Assembly (NCBI GenBank): GCA_014379665.1
Contig: JACMLK010000049.1
Span: 1-7,316 of the forward strand
DNA from: Saprospiraceae bacterium
GTDB taxonomy: Bacteria > Bacteroidota > Bacteroidia > Chitinophagales > Saprospiraceae
DNA length: 7,316 nucleotides
Reading direction: 5' to 3'
Shown: positions 1-6,364 of the stretch, in pieces
Numbering within the stretch: the stretch's first letter is position 1
Layout of the letters: each line of letters starts with the position of its first letter
Position numbers and translations under genes: made by a program
The notes under the pieces: generated by a model
Seen by the model: the letters and a program-made list of their open reading frames with translations, nothing else
The model's database searches: none
What the model was told of the DNA's origin: nothing

Positions 1-48
1 GACCAGCAGCAGGAAGATTTGATAAAAACAGCTTTCGGTGATACCTAA
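1..48 (+). CDS. 3' end of an unidentified upstream gene (partial)
   Basis: Frame 1 is open from the first base and reads DQQQEDLIKTAFGDT followed by TAA at 46-48. The next gene's GTG start at 38 lies inside this tail, giving an 11-base overlap of the kind common in co-transcribed pairs. That overlap is the main reason to believe the tail is coding. The fragment is hydrophilic and too short to assign to a family. It could be a chance open frame, because only 16 codons are visible. Confidence 0.45.
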   Translation, partial: DQQQEDLIKTAFGDT

Positions 49-301
49 AATAAACAATACCAGTAAATTGCTGATCTTATCAGGTTTTTTGATTTCAATC
101 ACAGGAAGTACCATATTTGGAATTGATTGGCTCGAACTGGCAGGACTTTCTATTGTATTTGTAGGATTTATATTGTCTAAAAAAGATTTTATCGAAGGAG
201 GCGGAGATAATGGCAAATATATCTATTATACCATCATTGTTATTTTTGTATTACTTACATTTATCCGATGGTTTGGCAGTGGTGAGTTGCTCAATGAGTA
301 G
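38..301 (+). CDS. Small membrane protein, three predicted helices, unknown function
   Basis: An 87-residue protein that I do not recognise. It has three hydrophobic stretches that could span the membrane: about residues 11-29, 32-47 and 61-79. A short polar glycine-rich loop (EGGGDNGK, 53-60) separates the second and third. The start chosen is GTG at 38, since two stop codons in the same frame at 20-25 exclude anything much further upstream. TTG at 68 (residue 11) is an alternative that would begin right at the first helix. An AGGAAG sequence at 11-16 is too far from the GTG to be a convincing ribosome site. The start overlaps the end of the preceding frame, suggesting an operon, and the 3' end overlaps the convergent DinB-family gene by 11 bases. 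The clear helix pattern favours a real gene; the function is unknown. Confidence 0.6.
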   Translation: MIPKINNTSKLLILSGFLISITGSTIFGIDWLELAGLSIVFVGFILSKKDFIEGGGDNGKYIYYTIIVIFVLLTFIRWFGSGELLNE

Positions 302-800
302 AAGTTATATTTCTGATGTACTCCATAAAATCAGTTTTCGGCGGATCCGTAAACCCCAGTTCACGACCTATGGTAACTAACTGTCCCCTATGATATGTGC
401 TGTGGTTCATGATGTGCTGGAGAATATGAGCGATAGTAGCCGACCCTTCATCACCTGACAAAAGTCTGTATTTAATGTGATTATCCAATACCACATCAGA
501 AATTTCATTTATATAGGTGACATAACCATTAGATGATGCGATGAGTTTTTCTACTATAAAGGATGTATCTTTTCCTTCACAAACACTTAAGATGTTTTCA
601 TAGGTCTCACCAAGCATGCGTTTCATCCATATATGCTCCGCAACCCAGAGGTGTACCAGTGTTTTATCAACCGTAGGAAAGCTGCTTTTTACTTCCATGG
701 TCATCAATGCCGGGTCTTTACTTAAAAGCCAGTTCGTCATGATGGTATTAGCCCAGAGATTGAAGTTGATGTACGTGGTAAGATGTGTTCTAAGATCCAT
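291..800 (-). CDS. DinB-family putative metal-dependent protein
   Basis: A 169-residue protein of the DinB/YfiT-like four-helix-bundle superfamily. Members bind a divalent metal through three histidines; many act as thiol-dependent transferases or have no known reaction. The hallmarks are visible. The N-terminal helix contains FNLWAN (13-18). A first metal-ligand histidine lies in HLWVAEHIW (H50, with H56 as the other candidate). The C-terminal pair is in NHSTYHRGQL (H133 and H137, the HxxxH-RGQ signature). The length is normal for the family and no signal peptide is seen, so it should be cytosolic. It is the last gene of the leftward run, 35 bases after radC, with an AT-rich upstream stretch and no clear Shine-Dalgarno sequence. 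The family name comes from the Bacillus damage-inducible DinB and is unrelated to E. coli DNA polymerase IV. The substrate cannot be read from the sequence. Confidence 0.9.
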   Translation of the reverse strand: MDLRTHLTTYINFNLWANTIMTNWLLSKDPALMTMEVKSSFPTVDKTLVHLWVAEHIWMKRMLGETYENILSVCEGKDTSFIVEKLIASSNGYVTYINEISDVVLDNHIKYRLLSGDEGSATIAHILQHIMNHSTYHRGQLVTIGRELGFTDPPKTDFMEYIRNITSTH

Positions 801-835
801 TTTTTAAATTTTAAATAAATAACTTTCACCAGATT

Positions 836-1540
836 CTAAATAATTCCTTCGTCTGCAAAACTATAATAGCCATTGTCCCCAATGATGATATGATCACTCA
901 CTTTGATATCAAAAAGGTGAGCAGCTTCTTTGACCGTTTTCGTCAGTTTGATATCCTCGCCTGATGGTTTCAGGTTGCCTGATGGATGGTTATGACAAAG
1001 TATAATAGTCGATGCCAGATAGTCCAGTGCGCATTTTATGACAATTCTTGCATCTACAACTACACTGTGTATGCCCCCGCGACCGATAGTTTCTTTATGT
1101 ATGACCTTGTTGGCCCTGTTACATAACAGAATCCAGAATTCTTCATGCGGAAGATCTGCTACAAGGGGATACAAGATTTGATATGCGTCCTTACTCGACT
1201 TCACAACCGATCGTTCGAGGGGATCAGTATCCTGTCGTCGTCGTCCTAATTCAAGAGCAGCAATGATATTGATGGCTTTGGCTTCGCCTACCCCTTTGTA
1301 CTTTTTTACCAGATCTTTGATCGATATTTTACCTAATTCATTGAGATTATTGTGGTGATCATTCAGTATTCGTTTGCTTAGTTCCACTGCCGACTCTCCT
1401 CTGGATCCGGAACCCAAAATAATCGCCAGCAGCTCTGAGTCTGTGAGACTCTGCCTGCCTTTGGTCAGCATCTTTTCTCTGGGTCTGTCATCGACCGACC
1501 ATGTTTTGATGGAGTTCAGTTTGTTTTGATCGTCAGACAT
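836..1540 (-). CDS. radC: RadC family JAB/MPN-domain protein (UPF0758)
   Basis: A 234-residue, full-length RadC-family protein. The N-terminal part opens with the family signature around IKTWSVDDRPREKML (11-25), continues with the SDSELLAI-like segment TDSELLAIILGSGS (33-46), and holds a helix-hairpin-helix-like element near YKGVGEAKAINI (81-92). The C-terminal part is a JAB1/MPN (JAMM) metalloprotease-like domain. Its zinc signature is complete: HNHPSGNLKPSGED, with ligands H183, H185 and D196 and an upstream glutamate in PHEEFWILL (131-139). RadC was named for a radiation-sensitivity phenotype later traced to another gene, so a direct role in repair is unproven; a JAMM hydrolase or DNA-structure function is inferred. 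It is the middle gene of the leftward run, 25 bases behind the PLP-enzyme gene and 35 ahead of the DinB-family gene, so probably co-transcribed. Confidence 0.95.
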   Translation of the reverse strand: MSDDQNKLNSIKTWSVDDRPREKMLTKGRQSLTDSELLAIILGSGSRGESAVELSKRILNDHHNNLNELGKISIKDLVKKYKGVGEAKAINIIAALELGRRRQDTDPLERSVVKSSKDAYQILYPLVADLPHEEFWILLCNRANKVIHKETIGRGGIHSVVVDARIVIKCALDYLASTIILCHNHPSGNLKPSGEDIKLTKTVKEAAHLFDIKVSDHIIIGDNGYYSFADEGII

Positions 1541-1565
1541 TATGAGCTATTTTCAGACCTTGAAT

Positions 1566-2711
1566 CTATATCTTTGACAATGCCTGATCCAGATCCTCTA
1601 TCAAATCTTCCACATCCTCAATACCCATACTCAACCTCATCAATGAATCTGTCAGACCTACTTTCAGTCTTTCTTCTCTGGGTATCGATCCGTGTGTCAT
1701 GCTTGCAGGGTGGCCTATTAATGATTCCACACCACCGAGTGACTCCGCCAGTGAAAAATAATGCGTGCCACTCAATACCTTACGGGCACTAATTTCACTT
1801 TTGTCCTTAAGATCAAAAGAAACCATTCCTCCGAACATCAGCATTTGCTTTTTAGCTACGTCATGCCCGGGATGCGACTCAAAACCCGGATAAAATACTG
1901 TTGACACTTTATGGTGATCTTTAAGAAAACCGGCTATTCGGGCTGCATTCTGACAAGCCCTCTCCATCCTGATATGCAGTGTTTTAATACCTCTTAACAC
2001 AAGAAAACAGTCCTGTGGTCCAGGTACCGCACCTACCGCATTTTGAAGAAAGTGGAGTTGTGCAGCGAGTTCAGCCGTTTTTGTGATCACTGTACCATGG
2101 ATAACATCAGAATGTCCTCCAAGGTATTTAGTGGCAGAGTGTATGACCAGATCCGCACCAAGATCCAATGGGTTTTGCAAATAGGGTGATGCAAAGGTAT
2201 TATCGACACAAACCAGTATATTTTTACCCTTCACATGATCGCAAACTGCTTTGATATCAATGATGTTCAGCATGGGGTTGGTAGGCGTTTCAATCCAGAT
2301 CATTTTTGTTTTTGAACTGATTAGTGCATCCAGCTTATCCATATTGCTGATTCCTGCAAATTGGAATTTAATCCCATATTTTCCAAACACTTTGGTCATG
2401 ATACGATAAGAACCACCATACAAATCATCTGTAGCAATGACTTCATCGCCGGGATTAAGCAATTTAAGCACACTATCTGTGGCGGCAAGACCACTGCTGA
2501 AGCAAATCGCATCAGCCCCGTTTTCAAGAGCGGCAAGATTCTTCTCCAATACAGCTCTGGTAGGATTCTGGGTACGTGCATATTCATAGCCTTTATGATC
2601 GCCCGGAGCTGTCTGTACGTAGGTTGATGTTTGATATATGGGTGTCATGATGGCACCGGTGGTTGGGTCTGGCTCCATGCCGGCGTGTATAACTTTTGTT
2701 CCGAATTTCAT
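1566..2711 (-). CDS. Cystathionine gamma-synthase / gamma-lyase family PLP enzyme
   Basis: A 381-residue cytosolic enzyme of the Cys/Met-metabolism PLP family (fold type I), of typical length. Visible active-site features are YEYARTQNPTR (42-52, phosphate-binding tyrosine and arginine from the neighbouring subunit), FSSGLAAT (71-78), DDLYGG (95-100, ring-stacking Y98), VDNTFASP (169-176, D170 pairing with the pyridine nitrogen), SATKYLGGHSD (192-202, Schiff-base K195), and LMRLSMGIED (357-366, carboxylate-binding R359). The C-terminal segment ESLGGVESL with HPASMTH is shared by bacterial gamma-synthases (MetB), gamma-lyases (MccB) and some O-acetylhomoserine enzymes. Sequence alone therefore does not settle whether it makes cystathionine for methionine or splits it to cysteine. 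It is first in the leftward run with radC, and a good promoter lies about 25 bases upstream. The deduced leader is too short for a SAM riboswitch. Confidence 0.93.
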   Translation of the reverse strand: MKFGTKVIHAGMEPDPTTGAIMTPIYQTSTYVQTAPGDHKGYEYARTQNPTRAVLEKNLAALENGADAICFSSGLAATDSVLKLLNPGDEVIATDDLYGGSYRIMTKVFGKYGIKFQFAGISNMDKLDALISSKTKMIWIETPTNPMLNIIDIKAVCDHVKGKNILVCVDNTFASPYLQNPLDLGADLVIHSATKYLGGHSDVIHGTVITKTAELAAQLHFLQNAVGAVPGPQDCFLVLRGIKTLHIRMERACQNAARIAGFLKDHHKVSTVFYPGFESHPGHDVAKKQMLMFGGMVSFDLKDKSEISARKVLSGTHYFSLAESLGGVESLIGHPASMTHGSIPREERLKVGLTDSLMRLSMGIEDVEDLIEDLDQALSKI

Positions 2712-2735
2712 TTGTATCAGGTTAAGATCAGGTCA

Positions 2736-2765
2736 CAAAGGTAAAATAATTTGGCATTTTACAAA
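2736..2765 (-). promoter_or_regulatory. Bacteroidota-type promoter for the PLP enzyme-radC-dinB run
   Basis: On the minus strand, TTTG (2762-2765) is followed after 18 bases by TACCTTTG (2736-2743). This matches the Bacteroidota primary sigma consensus TTTG / TAnnTTTG at close to its usual spacing. Transcription would start near 2730, leaving a leader of about 18-20 bases before the ATG at 2711. A second exact -7 type box (TAACTTTG, 2784-2791) lies further upstream but has no matching TTTG at the right distance, so it is less likely. Assigned by pattern only. Confidence 0.65.
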
Positions 2766-2865
2766 TACCAAATACTTCCCACACAAAGTTACCAACTCTT
2801 TATTGTTATACCACGAACCCAAAGGGTTAAATGTTGTTTGTATTCTGACCATTGTATAATGTTTT

Positions 2866-4425
2866 ATGTCAGGTATAACCGTAAAAAACACCTTTACTGA
2901 CCGCCTGTCAGCGGATCCGGACACGTCCAATAGGCCCAGGCAGGTACATGCCTGCTATTCTTGGGTATCTCCGAAAGGCATGAAGCAACCACAAATGGTC
3001 ATTTACAGTCAGGAACTGGCTGAAGTATTAGGTATTCCCGAGAATTATTGTCAAAGTCAGGAATTCACTGATATCATGACAGGAAATAAACTGCCCGAAA
3101 ACAGCAAATCATTTGCTATGTGTTACGGTGGTCATCAATTCGGGAACTGGGCAGATCAACTCGGAGATGGCAGAGCGATTAATCTTGGTGACATAGAGAC
3201 CCATGAAGGTCATTTGAATCTCCAACTCAAAGGAGCCGGTCCTACACCTTTTTCCCGTTTCGCTGATGGTTTGGCTGTATTGAGATCATCCGTCAGGGAG
3301 TTTTTATGTAGTGAAGCGATGTATTATCTTGGAGTACCTACTACCAGAGCCTTATCGTTGACGCTTACAGGAGAAGAAGTGCTGCGCGACGTCATGTATA
3401 ATGGAAACGCAGCATACGAAAAAGGAGCCGTAGTTTGCCGGGTAGCACCCACATTCATCCGATTTGGTAATTTTGAAATATTGGCTTCAAGACAAGATGA
3501 AAAAAACCTTAAAGCGCTTGCTGATTTTACTATTGAAAAATATTACTTCCATCTCTTGGACTCTGAAAACAAGTACCTTGAATTCTTCAGAAGTGTCAGC
3601 GAAGCTACCTGCAATATGATTGTAGACTGGCAAAGAGTCGGATTTGTCCATGGAGTGATGAATACAGATAATATGTGCATCCTGGGACAGACTATTGATT
3701 ATGGCCCTTATGGTTGGCTGGACAATTATGATCCGGACTGGACACCTAATACCACGGATCTGCCGGGAAAAAGATACAGATTTGGCAACCAGCCTGTTAT
3801 TGCTCAATGGAATATGCTAAAGCTGGCCAATGCGCTTTATCCTCTTATCAATGATGAAGAAAGTTTAAAACAGATAATTCAGGATTTCAGATTGTTTTAT
3901 GCTCAAAGTTATATGATCATGATGAAATCTAAAACAGGACTATTTGAAAATAGGGATTCCGATGAAAGTCTGATTTATGATCTGGAACAAATGTTACAGG
4001 TTACTGAGATAGATATGACGATATTTTTCAGAGTTCTTTCCCGGATAAATCATCATTCAAACGATAATGAAATTTTTGAAATCATAAAACCTGCCTTTTA
4101 TATAGAAGGTATTACAGATGAAGCTCGTGATAAAATCCTACGCTGGTTTAATAAATACAGGGCAAGATTAAAAGAAGAAATTATAAGTGAGGCAGAAAGA
4201 TCATATAGGATGAATGCTGTAAATCCAAAATATGTGCTGCGCAATTATATGGCACAATTGGCTATAGATGATGCTGATAAAGGAGATTACGGGCTTCTTC
4301 ATGAGCTCTTTGACATGCTGAAACATCCGTATGATGACCAGCCTCAATACGGCAAATGGTTTGAAAAACGACCTGATTGGGCAAGAGAAAAGGTAGGCTG
4401 TTCAATGTTGTCCTGTAGTTCTTAG
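2866..4425 (+). CDS. selO: SelO/YdiU family protein AMPylase, cysteine form
   Basis: A 519-residue SelO, somewhat longer than the roughly 480 of E. coli YdiU. SelO has a kinase-like fold but binds ATP in a flipped orientation and transfers AMP to Ser, Thr or Tyr of target proteins, including redox proteins. Family blocks are in order: YGGHQFGNWADQLGDGRA (87-104, glycine-rich), LQLKGAGPTPFSR (119-131, K122), LRSSVREFL (139-147, E145), CRVAPTFIRFG (191-201, R192 and R199), and HGVMNTDN with IDYGP (262-281). D268, N269 and D278 should be the catalytic and metal residues. The C-terminal block NPKYVLRNYMAQ ends in SCSS. The antepenultimate residue, selenocysteine in animals, is C517 encoded by TGT. 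A second cysteine, C512, lies nearby. The segment equivalent to the E. coli activation-loop cysteine reads DWTPNTTD, without Cys. It diverges from the PLP enzyme gene; no clean promoter was found upstream. Its stop lies 6 bases from the convergent porQ stop. Confidence 0.96.
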   Translation: MSGITVKNTFTDRLSADPDTSNRPRQVHACYSWVSPKGMKQPQMVIYSQELAEVLGIPENYCQSQEFTDIMTGNKLPENSKSFAMCYGGHQFGNWADQLGDGRAINLGDIETHEGHLNLQLKGAGPTPFSRFADGLAVLRSSVREFLCSEAMYYLGVPTTRALSLTLTGEEVLRDVMYNGNAAYEKGAVVCRVAPTFIRFGNFEILASRQDEKNLKALADFTIEKYYFHLLDSENKYLEFFRSVSEATCNMIVDWQRVGFVHGVMNTDNMCILGQTIDYGPYGWLDNYDPDWTPNTTDLPGKRYRFGNQPVIAQWNMLKLANALYPLINDEESLKQIIQDFRLFYAQSYMIMMKSKTGLFENRDSDESLIYDLEQMLQVTEIDMTIFFRVLSRINHHSNDNEIFEIIKPAFYIEGITDEARDKILRWFNKYRARLKEEIISEAERSYRMNAVNPKYVLRNYMAQLAIDDADKGDYGLLHELFDMLKHPYDDQPQYGKWFEKRPDWAREKVGCSMLSCSS

Positions 4426-4431
4426 ACGTAA

Positions 4432-5487
4432 TTACAGTTTTTTAAAAAACTTACCCATGTCGGTGCTGATCGAAATGTGATTGGCCGCTCCTGCGATATG
4501 GTGATATCCAAGGCCATAATCCAGTTTAAAGGCATTTATCTTTATCCCAAATCCTAAAGAAAAACCTGCCAAACTTCGGAAACTTGATAGGGACAATTCT
4601 TTTCTGCGCAGGTGATTGTAGCCCGCTCTGAGTCTGAGATTTTCGTTTTTACCCAATAAAAATTCTCCATTGAAGATGATGTGCCGGAAAATATTATCTA
4701 CGGCATCTTTCAATTTATTCTCTTTAGGGGCTTCACCAAAGATATCAGTTGGCTCTGTATTTTCAGGGTCGTCATATCTGACATTGGCTCTGTGCAACTG
4801 ATGCCCGATTATAGAAAACCTGAAAGGTAAGTGCTTTAATTTCTTTGATATGCCTATCTGTACATCAAGCGGTGTGCCGAAACGGGTACCGGTATAGGTA
4901 GTCAGTTCAGCACCTATGTTTTTGATCACAAATGAAATGATATAACTTGATGAATCTTTGCCATAATTTAGGCCAAGATCCGCACAGATACCGGTAGATG
5001 AATAAGTTTCAAGATTACTAAATATGCCTTTTATATTAACCCCTATCTGAATTCTGTCTGCCATTTTTCGTGAGGCACCGATCACAAATGCCGTTTCCCC
5101 GGCAGAAAAAGTACCGGTTTGGGTTCCGAATATATCAGCTGACACAAAATCACCATATCTTATATATTGCACCCCAAAATGAGCGTTGATACCAAGGCTG
5201 TTTATTTTCCTGCCGTATGACACATACCCGTTGTTTATGTCAGCAAAATGAAAATTATGTGAAAAAGAAATCCTGTTATGCATCTTGTCATTGAGTGATG
5301 CAGGATTACTTAGAGCAAGTGTTACATCTTCATCCTGAACACCTATAAGATGCCCCCCAAGGCCGGTTATTCTTGCTGATGCCGGAAGATTAAGAAATTC
5401 ATAGGCATGTTTACCCCCTATCTGGGCAGAGACTACACCAGATAACGCAAATAAACCAATGAATAAATTCAAGTGAATCATTTTCAT
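4432..5487 (-). CDS. porQ: Type IX secretion system outer-membrane protein PorQ
   Basis: A 351-residue protein with a cleavable signal peptide (hydrophobic core about 6-19, likely cut after VSA at residue 21). It is followed by the PorQ opening QIGGKHAYEFLNLPASARITGLGG-type block (22-45), then GVQDEDVTLALSNPASLN (49-66). The rest alternates in short beta strands, ending in a strand-rich segment as expected for an outer-membrane barrel of the PorV/PorQ (FadL-like) type. Further family matches are YIRYGDF, KGIFSNLETYSS and ISKKLKHLPFRFS. In Porphyromonas gingivalis, PorQ works with PorU, PorV and PorZ in the attachment complex that cleaves the sorting domain of type IX cargo and links it to A-LPS; the same role is inferred here. 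Its ATG overlaps the stop of the upstream repeat lipoprotein gene (ATGA), implying coupled translation. A second Met at residue 3 is an alternative start. No other type IX gene is in the window. Confidence 0.92.
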   Translation of the reverse strand: MKMIHLNLFIGLFALSGVVSAQIGGKHAYEFLNLPASARITGLGGHLIGVQDEDVTLALSNPASLNDKMHNRISFSHNFHFADINNGYVSYGRKINSLGINAHFGVQYIRYGDFVSADIFGTQTGTFSAGETAFVIGASRKMADRIQIGVNIKGIFSNLETYSSTGICADLGLNYGKDSSSYIISFVIKNIGAELTTYTGTRFGTPLDVQIGISKKLKHLPFRFSIIGHQLHRANVRYDDPENTEPTDIFGEAPKENKLKDAVDNIFRHIIFNGEFLLGKNENLRLRAGYNHLRRKELSLSSFRSLAGFSLGFGIKINAFKLDYGLGYHHIAGAANHISISTDMGKFFKKL

Positions 5488-6107
5488 ATTTTAATAGTAT
5501 CCGTATTTATCTCAGGCATGCCATGTTTCCATATGGATCGGCAAATAGCCATTGTATCGCACTTCATGATTTTGATAGGGGCACCGAGTGAATCATATTC
5601 ATACAATACGCCGTATTCATTGTCTCCGTTTCGGTAAGTGCCCTTCCAGTGTATCTTTCCATTATTATAATATTCAGTAAAAGGTCCATTTTCTTCATTA
5701 TGTTCCATAGTTACTTCTTCTTTCAATGTTCCTGATGGATAATATACTTTAATGGTGCCGTTAATTTCGTTTTGAACGTATTGTTTTTCCAACTGTACTT
5801 TCCCGGAAGCATAGTACACTTTATAGGGTCCTTCTAATACACCTTTTTCATTGTACATTTCTTCAATCTCTATCTGACCGTTTTCGTGGTACAGTAATCT
5901 TGCACCGGTCAGCATACCGTTTACATAAATTGCCTTTTCTTTAATTTTACCCGATTCATAGTAAAAAACATATTCCCCTTCTTTGTTTCCTTCATTATTT
6001 ACAGAATATGATTCCTTTATGTTTCCTGAATCATATTTGGTTTCAGTTTTTTTCTTTTCGCAACTGCTTAAAACTATAATTAACAGAAAAATGGAAAATA
6101 ATCTCAT
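5484..6107 (-). CDS. Lipoprotein with seven MORN-2/YwqK-like repeats
   Basis: A 207-residue protein. It starts with a lipoprotein signal: hydrophobic residues 3-13, then lipobox LSSC with acylated C16, followed by a charged EKKK. The mature part is a regular array of about 24-residue repeats built on the pattern Y-Y-x-S/N-G-K-hydrophobic-K/E. Units begin near Y25, Y50, Y73, Y99, Y123, Y147 and Y171 (examples YYESGKIKE, YHENGQIEIE, YYASGKVQLE, YYPSGTLKE, YYNNGKIHWK). This is the MORN-2 family that databases often label YwqK-type antitoxin. With a lipobox and no partner toxin, an antitoxin role is unlikely. Two cysteines near the C-terminus (C183 and C189) could form a disulfide outside the cytoplasm. 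It should sit in the periplasm or outer membrane. It is first in a two-gene unit with porQ (ATGA overlap), which suggests a link to type IX secretion, but that is inference. Confidence 0.85.
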   Translation of the reverse strand: MRLFSIFLLIIVLSSCEKKKTETKYDSGNIKESYSVNNEGNKEGEYVFYYESGKIKEKAIYVNGMLTGARLLYHENGQIEIEEMYNEKGVLEGPYKVYYASGKVQLEKQYVQNEINGTIKVYYPSGTLKEEVTMEHNEENGPFTEYYNNGKIHWKGTYRNGDNEYGVLYEYDSLGAPIKIMKCDTMAICRSIWKHGMPEINTDTIKI

Positions 6108-6120
6108 AACATTAAATTTT

Positions 6121-6128
6121 CAAAAGTA
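6121..6128 (-). promoter_or_regulatory. Possible -7 box for the lipoprotein-porQ unit
   Basis: On the minus strand, TACTTTTG fits the Bacteroidota -7 consensus TAnnTTTG exactly and lies 13 bases upstream of the ATG at 6107. The start of transcription would be near 6115, giving a very short leader. No TTTG is seen at the expected distance upstream, where the sequence reads about ATACCAACTA. The promoter is therefore only half supported. Confidence 0.4.
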
Positions 6129-6285
6129 AAACGTATAAATTATATTAGTTGGTATAAAAATGCAGACGAATAAAAAGATGTCATGTGCGGCCGTTTTAAA
6201 GTTATTTTTGAGAATGAATTTCTATATCTTATCGTTAAGCTTTATGTATCTGAAATATGACCACAAAATAACCGGTTGTAAAACC
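6129..6285. other. Intergenic spacer without a convincing gene
   Basis: AT-rich sequence between the lipoprotein promoter box and the terminator hairpin. It contains a small inverted repeat, CGGTT/AACCG around GTAA (6273-6286), directly next to the larger hairpin. A 49-codon open frame on the plus strand (6178-6327) runs straight through that hairpin and looks accidental. No tRNA-like or riboswitch-like fold was recognised by eye. Confidence 0.5.
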
Positions 6286-6320
6286 GAAAGAGCTGACAAA
6301 TTTTCTTTATCAGCTCTTTC
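6286..6320 (-). terminator. Probable intrinsic terminator of the PpiD-like gene
   Basis: GAAAGAGCTGA (6286-6296) and TCAGCTCTTTC (6310-6320) are perfect 11-base inverted repeats around a 13-base loop. Inside the loop, AAA (6298-6300) and TTT (6306-6308) could extend the stem past one mismatch. The hairpin lies 45 bases after the stop of the leftward gene. On the minus strand it is followed by CGGTTTTAC, a weak U-tract. On the plus strand it is followed by the T-rich ACTTTAATTT, but no plus-strand gene ends here. A leftward terminator is the simplest reading. Confidence 0.65.
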
Positions 6321-6364
6321 ACTTTAATTTAATATATATTCAATTTTATATTCTCTGATTTGTA

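Noticed and set aside
2855..2860. TATAAT just upstream of the selO ATG, as a -10 box
   Set aside because: It lies five bases before the ATG, so transcription would start inside the gene, and the form is not the Bacteroidota consensus.
2712..2865. SAM riboswitch upstream of the PLP enzyme gene
   Set aside because: The deduced leader is about 20 bases and no riboswitch-like stems were seen in the spacer.
3487..3807. 106-codon minus-strand open frame inside selO
   Set aside because: It is a shadow of the conserved SelO catalytic region with no independent support.
4411..4425. Possible selenocysteine at the end of SelO
   Set aside because: The codon is TGT (cysteine) and the frame ends at TAG; there is no in-frame TGA.
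4437..4450. Palindrome GTTTTTTAAAAAAC near the selO/porQ junction, as a possible terminator
   Set aside because: It is pure A/T with no loop, and it is explained by the FFKK codons at the end of porQ.
6178..6327. 49-codon plus-strand open frame in the spacer between the lipoprotein and PpiD-like genes
   Set aside because: It runs through the terminator hairpin, shows no recognisable motif, and has no start-site or neighbour support.
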